NCBI GenBank assembly: GCA_964556665.1
Contig: CAZKXU010000003.1
Coordinates: 1 to 64,000, forward strand
From: CAZKXU01 sp964556665
GTDB lineage: Bacteria > Bdellovibrionota_C > UBA2361 > CAZKXU01
Reading direction: 5' to 3'
Length of the DNA: 64,000 nucleotides
The notes below the pieces were generated by a model that did no database searches, was not told the DNA's origin, and saw only the letters and a list, made by a program, of their open reading frames with translations. The first letter of the stretch is position 1; each line of letters opens with the position of its first letter. The translations under genes were made by a program, and so were the position numbers. Below are positions 58,374-64,000 of the stretch, piece by piece.

Positions 58374-59141
58374 ATGAAAACGGTAATATTAGCTGGTGGT
58401 AAGGGAACTCGACTTTCAGAATATACTAAAGACATCCCAAAGCCGATGGTCGAGATAGGGGATCAGCCGATCCTTTACCATATTATGAAATGTTATGCGG
58501 ATTATGGCTTTAAAGATTTTATTTTAGCGCTTGGATATAAGGGGCACCTGATCAAGGAGTATTTCGTTAATAATTTGAATCACTCAGTTGATATCTCTCT
58601 CGATCTTAAAAACAACAAAGTAACAACTTTGACTGACCATCCGGTCTTAGATTGGCGTGTCAGTATGATTGATACAGGGCAGCGTACTATGACAGGCGGT
58701 CGCTTGAAGCGACTAAAGCCTTATCTCACAGAACGGTTTTTTCTTACGTATGGTGATGGCTTAGCCAATGTTGATCTAGAAAGGCTACTTAAATTCCATC
58801 GCTCGCACGGACGTATGGCAACAGTATCGGCAGTCCATCCAGTTGCACGTTTTGGAGAGATTGAATTCCATACAAATGGACAGGTGCTGAATTTTAAGGA
58901 GAAGCCGCAGACTAGTAGTGGCTGGATAAATGGCGGATTTTTTGTTTTGGAACCATCTTTTCTTGATCTAATTGAGGATGACGATACGGTATTAGAACAG
59001 CACCCTCTTGAAAAAGCCGCCGCGCTTGGTGAATTGATGGCTTTTCAACATGACGGTTTCTGGCAGTGCATGGATACTATAAGGGATCGGGATGTGCTTG
59101 ATGAGTTCTGTCGTGCAGGAGAGCCTCCGTGGCAGCGGTAA
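58374..59141 (+). CDS. Sugar-phosphate nucleotidylyltransferase, RfbF-like (glucose-1-phosphate cytidylyltransferase)
   Basis: 255 aa. The nucleotide-binding AGGKGTRLSEYTKDIPKPM and YHIMKCYADYGFKDFILALG, the activating TYGDGLANVD, and WINGGFFVLEP correspond to RfbF-type cytidylyltransferases making CDP-glucose. A CDP-glucose dehydratase, expected downstream in that pathway, is not recognised here; a DegT aminotransferase follows, overlapping by 13 bp. UTP or other nucleotide specificity cannot be excluded. Confidence 0.85.
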   Translation: MKTVILAGGKGTRLSEYTKDIPKPMVEIGDQPILYHIMKCYADYGFKDFILALGYKGHLIKEYFVNNLNHSVDISLDLKNNKVTTLTDHPVLDWRVSMIDTGQRTMTGGRLKRLKPYLTERFFLTYGDGLANVDLERLLKFHRSHGRMATVSAVHPVARFGEIEFHTNGQVLNFKEKPQTSSGWINGGFFVLEPSFLDLIEDDDTVLEQHPLEKAAALGELMAFQHDGFWQCMDTIRDRDVLDEFCRAGEPPWQR

Positions 59142-60250
59142 AAATTCGCCTTTCAAAGTCATGTATAGGTCCAAGAGAGAAGGCAGCTGTAGAGGCGGTG
59201 CTTGGACGGGAGTATCTTGGCATGGGGGCTGAAGTAGAACAGTTCGAGAGCGCCCTTACTAAATTTTTCGGAAGACCAGCTGTTTGTGTAAATACCGGGA
59301 CCGCCGCTCTACAGCTTGCGATTCAGGCTCTCCGCTTAGAGCCTGGCGATGAGGTGTTGGTTCAGTCACTTACATTTATTGCTACCTTCCAGGCTATAAG
59401 CGCTGCTGGAGCCACGGCGGTGCCATGTGAAGTAGATCCAAAGACCCTTACTATTGATCTAAATGATGCAGCTAAGAGATTAACTCCTCGTACAAAGGTT
59501 ATTGTTCCTATGCACTATAGTGGAGGGGTCGGAAATCTTAAGAATGTCTATGATTTTGCAGCAAAGTATACTCTTCGAGTAGTTGAGGATGCAGCGCATG
59601 CCTTTGGTACTGAATATGCTGGTCAAAGGGTTGGAAGTTTCGGAGATATCGCCTGTTTTAGTTTTGATGGCATTAAAACTGTTACAAGCGGGGAAGGAGG
59701 TGCCGTAGTTACCTCAGATCCTGAGATCCTAAGGCAGGTTAGAGATACTAGGCTTTTAGGAGTAGAGAAGGACAGCGAGCGCCGTTATGCGGGCGAACGC
59801 AGCTGGGAGTTTGATGTGCGGGCGCAGGGATGGCGTTATCATATGAGTAATATAATGGCCGCGATTGGAATAGCGCAGCTTGATCGATTTGCGGAGTTCT
59901 CAGCTAAAAGGCGGGAGCTTGCAGCACGTTATCGTGACCGACTTGGGAATATTGAGGCACTTTCGATGCTTGAGCTTGATTATGAGTTGGTGGTGCCGCA
60001 TATTATGGTGGTTTTATTAAACTTAGCTAAGCGCGAAGACCTTCGCCAAAAATTAAGCAGTAAGGGTATTGAAACTGGATTCCACTATAAACCAAACCAT
60101 ATGCTTTCATTTTATAAAAATAATACCCGTGTCCCACTGCCGGTTACCGAAGAGATCTATCCAAAACTACTCTCGCTGCCACTGCATCCGGATCTGACGT
60201 TTGAGGATGTGGATTATGTTTGTGATGCTCTGATTGAGAGTGTCGGCTGA
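59129..60250 (+). CDS. DegT/DnrJ/EryC1/StrS family sugar aminotransferase
   Basis: 373-aa PLP enzyme starting at GTG. It has CVNTGTAALQLAIQAL, the VEDAAHAFGTEY substrate-binding Asp, and the PLP lysine in SFDGIKTVTSGEGGAV. It transfers amino groups to keto-sugars bound to nucleotides, so the polysaccharide likely contains an amino-deoxy sugar. It is the last gene of the right-hand branch, overlapping the nucleotidylyltransferase gene by 13 bp. Confidence 0.9.
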   Translation: MAAVKIRLSKSCIGPREKAAVEAVLGREYLGMGAEVEQFESALTKFFGRPAVCVNTGTAALQLAIQALRLEPGDEVLVQSLTFIATFQAISAAGATAVPCEVDPKTLTIDLNDAAKRLTPRTKVIVPMHYSGGVGNLKNVYDFAAKYTLRVVEDAAHAFGTEYAGQRVGSFGDIACFSFDGIKTVTSGEGGAVVTSDPEILRQVRDTRLLGVEKDSERRYAGERSWEFDVRAQGWRYHMSNIMAAIGIAQLDRFAEFSAKRRELAARYRDRLGNIEALSMLELDYELVVPHIMVVLLNLAKREDLRQKLSSKGIETGFHYKPNHMLSFYKNNTRVPLPVTEEIYPKLLSLPLHPDLTFEDVDYVCDALIESVG

Positions 60251-60266
60251 AATGCGGTAAGGTTAG

Positions 60267-60782
60267 CTACTTCAAATCGTCTTTACTAGGATCCAATGTG
60301 GCGATCCCCATAAAAAAATCCTCAAGCTCGTCGCCGCAGATGCCAAGATAGGCACCAGGAACTATAAGATCAATTCCTAACCCAAACTCATATGTACAGA
60401 CTTTGCGTTCTGCAGATTCTAAAAATGCAGGAGACACGCCTATTTCACTTGAATGCTCAACTAAGATCGGAGCGCGGCGCCCTAAAAGTCCGACCCGTAC
60501 TGAGGTAGGGGAGATTGAGCGGTATCCGGCCTGGGCATACTTAGTTGCCCGCAAAACTCCGCCGGTGGCTATGCCAACTCCTACGTCGGCACGTACTACA
60601 TCTACTAAGTCAAGCAGACGATTTGGGATCCAAAGAAGCGCTGTTCTCCACCACTGTGGCTCTGTTTCTTCTACCACCTCAAACTCACCCCAGCCAGGCT
60701 TTGGTGAGGACTGGGTAGCTTCTTCTGCATAGAGCGAAGAGCAGTAAAGGAAAAAAATAGAGAGAATAAGGAAGCGTCGCAT
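60267..60782 (-). CDS. Secreted protein of unknown function
   Basis: 171 aa with signal peptide (LILSIFFLYCSSLYA, cleavage near LYAEE). The mature part includes WWRTALLWIPNRLLDLVDVVR and a glycine-rich GVGIATGGVLRATKYAQ, resembling small exported proteins often described as hypothetical in envelope-rich Gram-negative genomes. Two late cysteines (KVCTYEF, GICGDEL). It converges on the DegT gene with a 16-bp gap. No function is known to me. Confidence 0.65.
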   Translation of the reverse strand: MRRFLILSIFFLYCSSLYAEEATQSSPKPGWGEFEVVEETEPQWWRTALLWIPNRLLDLVDVVRADVGVGIATGGVLRATKYAQAGYRSISPTSVRVGLLGRRAPILVEHSSEIGVSPAFLESAERKVCTYEFGLGIDLIVPGAYLGICGDELEDFFMGIATLDPSKDDLK

Positions 60783-60892
60783 TATAAGTAAAGGATCGCA
60801 CTGTAGGGAATCTAAGGCAATCCCATAATTCTTAGCTGGTCAATCTATGAGCGTATCAATCCGGGCGGTATCTGCAATTTTAGAGAGATTGG

Positions 60893-60964
60893 AGAGGGGG
60901 GCTGGAGTCGAACCAACGTCCCCCTGATTAATATCAGGTGCTCTGGCCACTGAGCTACCGGACC
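60893..60964 (-). pseudogene. tRNA-Asn-like relic
   Basis: The minus strand has a D-arm (GCTC/GAGC), T-arm (GTTGG/CCAGC with TTCGACT) and anticodon stem CCTGA/TCAGG, all as in tRNA-Asn. The anticodon loop is six bases (TATTAA) instead of CTGTTAA, and the 5' (GGTCCGG) and 3' (CCCCCTC) acceptor strands pair at only four of seven positions. CCA is not encoded. It is probably non-functional. An 11-bp hairpin follows at 60976-60986/61014-61024. The rest of 60783-61158 shows nothing. Confidence 0.6.
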
Positions 60965-61158
60965 ACTGAACCACTGACCACATCTCCTAATCCCACCACA
61001 TCGGTGTTATTAAGAGATGTGGTCGATACCTAGTACCACCATCGGATTGACAGTTTGAAGATATGTATTTATGCAAGTATAGTCAGGCAGCCTGCCAGTC
61101 AAATAAAATTATAGAGTTGCCTGATTTAAACGATTTAAAGATAATTGGTTTAACACTT

Positions 61159-62004
61159 ATGGCTACTAACGAATCCCTCCTTGCGGAGGTGCCGCTATTT
61201 TCCCTTCTCGACGCCGATGAGCGTAAGGCTTTGGCTGGAGTCCTTGAGGAGTTCAGTGTAAAAAAAGATGTACTTATTTTTTCTCAAGGAGATCCGGGGG
61301 ACTGTCTATATGTAGTAAGAAAAGGAAAGGTTGAGATCTATATCAAGGAAAAGACAGGTGAGCGTATTATCCTTGATCGTTCGGAGGTCGGAGATCTTTT
61401 TGGAGAGCTAGCAATCTTCGATAAAGGCTCTCGTTCAGCAAATGCGTTAGCTATAGAGGATACAGAGATGTTGGTGCTAAACCGGGAGGCGCTGCGCCTA
61501 TTTGTTCACCAGCGTCCGGACGCAGCGCTTGATCTCCTGGCGGTCATGGCGAAACGAATTCGCACCACCAACCAGATATTGCGTGGAAGAGCAGCCAAGA
61601 ATCCAAATGATGAGATGGCGGAGGAGCTGGGTTGGCAGCTTCGCTTTGCGAATTTTATAGCGACTTATAGCGGCAGTATGCCGTTTCTATATTGTAACGC
61701 GGTACTCTTTTTTAGCTGGATAACGATAAATTTAGGTGTATTTCCTGGTATAGCCCCGTTTGATCCTTATCCTTTCGGATTGCTTACAATGGCAGTGTCT
61801 CTCGAGGCAATTTTTCTAAGTATTTTTGTGCTGTTGGCACAGAATCTACAGATGGAGAAGCAGAAGATTCGAGATGATATCGAATATGATGTAAATTTGA
61901 GAGCTGAATTAGAGATAGCCGAGCTGCATGATAAATTTGATCTGATGAATGAGAAGATCTTAGATCGACTGCAACGCATCGAGCTCTTAACTTTGCACAA
62001 ATAG
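61159..62004 (+). CDS. Cyclic nucleotide-binding domain plus DUF1003 membrane protein
   Basis: About 281 aa from the ATG at 61159 (an ATG 32 codons earlier at 61063 is also in frame). Residues 10-135 are a cNMP-binding/Crp-like beta-barrel (IFSQGDPGDCLYVVRKGKVEI, VGDLFGELAIFDKGSRSANA). DUF1003 follows, with helices near 190-210 and 220-245 (ITINLGVFPGIAPFDPYPF) and a coiled-coil tail. The combination suggests a membrane protein gated by a small ligand. No neighbour clarifies the role. Confidence 0.83.
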   Translation: MATNESLLAEVPLFSLLDADERKALAGVLEEFSVKKDVLIFSQGDPGDCLYVVRKGKVEIYIKEKTGERIILDRSEVGDLFGELAIFDKGSRSANALAIEDTEMLVLNREALRLFVHQRPDAALDLLAVMAKRIRTTNQILRGRAAKNPNDEMAEELGWQLRFANFIATYSGSMPFLYCNAVLFFSWITINLGVFPGIAPFDPYPFGLLTMAVSLEAIFLSIFVLLAQNLQMEKQKIRDDIEYDVNLRAELEIAELHDKFDLMNEKILDRLQRIELLTLHK

Positions 62005-62041
62005 TTGATGATTCACTGCTGCTGTGGTAGCTATAGGGGAT

Positions 62042-63139
62042 ATGAATAAAACCTACTCTCTCACCCTATTATTAATGATTGGCTTAATATGTTTCTCATT
62101 TTCTAACGCCGCTGCGGACTCAGCAAAATATAAGGTTGGCGTTATTATACCGCTTACCGGACAGATTGCATCGATGGGAAATTTTGTAAAGCGTGGCATA
62201 GATTTGGCAATGGAGGATCTCCCTTCAAGCGAGCGTAATCTGATTGACGTTGTCTATGAAGATGATCAGTTTGAATCAGCTAAGACTGTTTCTGCCTACA
62301 GAAAACTTAAGCAATCAAAACTTGATGCCGTTTTTGTGATTGGTTCTCCACCAGCAAATGCCTTAGGTCCGATAACAGAGAGAGATGGCACTATATTAAT
62401 GGCAATAGGTGCTTCTGATTCTACAATTGCGGTTGGAAAAAACCTTTCATTTATTCATTGGGTGATTCCGCCGGTACTTGGAGACAAACTAGCAAGTGAG
62501 CTTATAAGAAAAGATTTTAAAAGGATCGCCTTTATTGCAGCAGAGGCTAGTGGAACGATCGCAGACCAGGATGCAGTTATTAAATCTTTGCGGGATAATG
62601 GTAGGGGTAACGTCGTCGCTTTAGAAGAGACATATCTGAAGGAGGCTACTGATTATAGGTCGACAATAGTAAAGTTACGCCAAAAGAAAGTTGACGCTGT
62701 AGTAGTCTGCCTTTTCCCAGGGGCCTTATCCTCTTTTGCTAAGCAGTTTCGAGACGCTAAGTTAGATGCCGAGTTGATCGGAATGGAGACCTTTGAGAAT
62801 GAGGATGAGGTTAAAGCCTCTGAAGGCTCCTTGATAGGAAAGATTTATGTAAATTCCTCGGACCCGTCCCCCTCATTTATTAAAAGATATACTAAAAAGT
62901 ATGGTGAGCATCCTGGCTGGGCAGCAGGAAACGGATACGACTCTCTGCGACTTATAGCTGCAGCTGTTCACAAGGTCGGAGCAGGGAACGTTGCTATCCG
63001 TGATTATCTGCGAGCAGTTAAGGATTTTAACGGCGCTAGTGGGGTATTTTCCGCATCAGGTGATAATCGCTTCACTTTGCCGGCCGCTCTTAAGCGGGTT
63101 ACTGCTAATGGGTTTGTAAGCCTTGATGGAAATGGATAG
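62042..63139 (+). CDS. Branched-chain amino acid-type ABC transporter substrate-binding protein
   Basis: About 365 aa with signal peptide (SLTLLLMIGLICFSFSNAAA) and a periplasmic-binding fold of the LivJ/Leu-Ile-Val type: YKVGVIIPLTGQIASMGN, VYEDDQFESAKTVSAYRKL, and late WAAGNGYDSLRLIAAAV. GGGGAT precedes the ATG at 62042; an in-frame start 18 bases earlier is possible. No permease or ATPase genes are adjacent, so it may serve a distant transporter or act as a sensor. Ligand unknown. Confidence 0.82.
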   Translation: MNKTYSLTLLLMIGLICFSFSNAAADSAKYKVGVIIPLTGQIASMGNFVKRGIDLAMEDLPSSERNLIDVVYEDDQFESAKTVSAYRKLKQSKLDAVFVIGSPPANALGPITERDGTILMAIGASDSTIAVGKNLSFIHWVIPPVLGDKLASELIRKDFKRIAFIAAEASGTIADQDAVIKSLRDNGRGNVVALEETYLKEATDYRSTIVKLRQKKVDAVVVCLFPGALSSFAKQFRDAKLDAELIGMETFENEDEVKASEGSLIGKIYVNSSDPSPSFIKRYTKKYGEHPGWAAGNGYDSLRLIAAAVHKVGAGNVAIRDYLRAVKDFNGASGVFSASGDNRFTLPAALKRVTANGFVSLDGNG

Positions 63140-63141
63140 TG

Positions 63142-63573
63142 CTACAAAAATACCCAGGTAACACCTGGATTTAGCGGATTTACCTTGTAGGCACTTACCA
63201 TCGTACAACTTGCAAGGTACTGATGTACCACTGTTTTTAATTTGCCGGTACCTAGACCGTGCATAATCTCGAGTTTTGAAATTTTAGAAATAACGGCCTG
63301 GTTTATCAGTGCGTCAACCTTCATTAGTGCTTCCTCTGATGTTAATCCGTGCAGATCGAGGGCCGGATTAAATCGTACACTTGAAGAGGCCGTAACTTGA
63401 GTCTCTCCGCGCTCCTGAATTATCTCATTACTTACCTCCAGATCAGATCCTTTGCATTTCATTTTTACGGCACCTAGCGCTACCATATACCAATCATTTT
63501 TCAGCACGGAAACTATCTGTCCGGAGCGTTTAAGCGTCTTGAGGGTGACGTGTTGGTTGAGTTTGAAATTCAT
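63142..63573 (-). CDS. Small MutS2-related (Smr) domain protein
   Basis: 143 aa. Residues about 1-45 look like a beta-barrel (QHVTLKTLKRSGQIVSVLK), like the region before the Smr domain in MutS2. Residues 70-143 are an Smr domain with LDLHGLTSEEALMKVDALIN and the HGLGTGKLKTVVHQYL loop, found in nucleases that cut collided or stalled mRNA or branched DNA. The MutS core is absent. It is a free-standing Smr protein or a fragment of MutS2. It converges with the preceding gene with a 2-bp gap. Confidence 0.8.
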   Translation of the reverse strand: MNFKLNQHVTLKTLKRSGQIVSVLKNDWYMVALGAVKMKCKGSDLEVSNEIIQERGETQVTASSSVRFNPALDLHGLTSEEALMKVDALINQAVISKISKLEIMHGLGTGKLKTVVHQYLASCTMVSAYKVNPLNPGVTWVFL

Positions 63574-63588
63574 CGGTATAAGTTTTTT

Positions 63589-63664
63589 ACTGGGACCGCG
63601 GGCATCTTGCCCGCAAACGAAATTACTGCAACTGCGTAGCGGGCTGGAAGCCCGCGGTCCCAGT
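63589..63664. repeat. REP-like 76-nt palindromic element (intact)
   Basis: Begins ACTGGGACCGCGGGCATCTTG and ends GCCCGCGGTCCCAGT in the same layout as the other copies, with one inner-arm variant shared with the decayed 7263 copy (GGGCATC). It sits 15 bp upstream of the Smr gene start, between it and tyrS. Confidence 0.9.
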
Positions 63665-63690
63665 AGGAAAATAATTTATGTTACAGTGTA

Positions 63691-64000
63691 CTAGATCGGC
63701 TTAATCAGATGATAACTCTTTTTGCCGCTTCGTAGCACGAAGAGATCCTTCTCTAGCATCCCGCTTGAGCTTACTGTTAGTGTCGAATCTGAGATGCGTT
63801 CATTGTTAAGATAAGCGCCGCCATTTCCGATTAAGCGCTTGGCGTCCCCTTTAGATTTAGTTAAGGCGCACTCAGTAAATAGGTCAACTATAGTCATCTC
63901 CTTAAGTCGTGTTCTTTCGATCTGACTTGATGGAACATCTGAGAAAATAGATTCTAGTTGTGTATCATTCAGTCCCTGCATTGAGCCACCGAAAAGTACC
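63691..64000 (-). CDS. tyrS: Tyrosyl-tRNA synthetase, C-terminal part (truncated by window edge)
   Basis: The minus-strand frame is open to the window edge. The residues just before MQGLNDT read LFGGS, matching the ALFGG linker of TyrS, and the last 70 residues form the S4-like RNA-binding domain (AKRLIGNGGAYLNNERISDS, FVLRSGKKSYHLI). The catalytic N-terminal domain lies outside the window. It charges tRNA-Tyr. The stop is at 63691. Confidence 0.9.
   Translation of the reverse strand, partial: VLFGGSMQGLNDTQLESIFSDVPSSQIERTRLKEMTIVDLFTECALTKSKGDAKRLIGNGGAYLNNERISDSTLTVSSSGMLEKDLFVLRSGKKSYHLIKPI

Noticed and set aside
63452..63694. Frames containing GPRASCPQTK or GLEIRGPSK near REP copies
   Set aside because: These are translations of the REP element itself and are not conserved proteins.
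1..64000. CRISPR array or phage module
   Set aside because: No set of equal direct repeats with spacers, and no phage structural genes, were seen; the repeats present are palindromic REP, MITE and hairpin types.

Overview
This window reads as chromosomal DNA of a Gram-negative, probably aerobic bacterium of moderate to low GC. Outer-membrane lipid transport (MlaE family), FtsE-FtsX-EnvC-CtpA division genes, a CarD-type regulator, a CuA heme-copper reductase and a long surface-polysaccharide locus fit a deltaproteobacterium-like or Bdellovibrionota-like lineage. No marker in the window settles the phylum, so that placement is an inference. There are 10 Ns at 55403-55412, so the source is a draft or scaffolded assembly.

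Layout. 1-5836: MlaE permease and a lipoprotein (minus strand), then ftsE-ftsX-envC-like-ctp (plus strand), with a candidate structured RNA before ctp. 5837-7255: palindromes, tRNA scraps, an intact tRNA-Val(GAC), rpmI and rplT. 7391-9373: a KefB-type antiporter. 9353-14782: a biotin cluster on the minus strand (KAS gene, bioB, bioF, bioD, bioA). 14823-18914: a small decayed chromosomal integron inserted in the divergent promoter between that KAS gene and a KASIII pair. It has three attC-like sites, toxin-antitoxin type and orphan cassettes, and an integrase gene broken by a frameshift and by a 180-bp MITE. 19109-22794: two KASIII genes, rimI, pyrD, with a second MITE copy exactly at the pyrD stop. 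23173-29161: carD-ispD, housekeeping and orphan genes, a nucleotidyltransferase pair, an ECF sigma factor.

29560-37902 is the most interesting functional block. An Rrf2 regulator with three cysteines and an NnrS protein sit divergently from a subunit II/subunit I heme-copper reductase, an SCO protein with membrane segments, and a fusion of diheme cytochrome b, ferredoxin and an MvhD-like domain. Subunit I keeps all six metal-ligand histidines but has Gln where oxygen reductases carry the cross-linked Tyr. With its NO-linked neighbours this suggests a CuA-type nitric oxide reductase rather than an O2-reducing oxidase.

37921-46167: rpsO-pnp, a pseudokinase, a cysteine synthase family gene and an unrecognised three-gene operon (secreted protein, TPR membrane protein, DUF4388-like protein). 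46338-60250: a histidine-kinase-like gene, then a surface polysaccharide locus (asnB, TviB/TviC-like enzymes, glycosyltransferase, PhyH oxygenase, Wzx flippase, methyltransferase interrupted by the assembly gap, SDR, WecA-like initiating transferase, nucleotidylyltransferase, DegT aminotransferase). 60267-64000: a secreted protein, a tRNA-Asn relic, a cNMP-binding membrane protein, an amino-acid-type binding protein, an Smr-domain protein and the 3' end of tyrS.

Four families of structured DNA run through the window: a 76-nt REP-like palindrome (four good copies, one of which encodes the RimI C terminus, plus one more good copy near the end and one decayed copy); a 180-bp TA-flanked MITE (two copies differing at one base); tandem hairpin arrays in intergenic gaps (5922-6015, 23173-23372, 40444-40608); and a shared palindrome (23173 and 55934).
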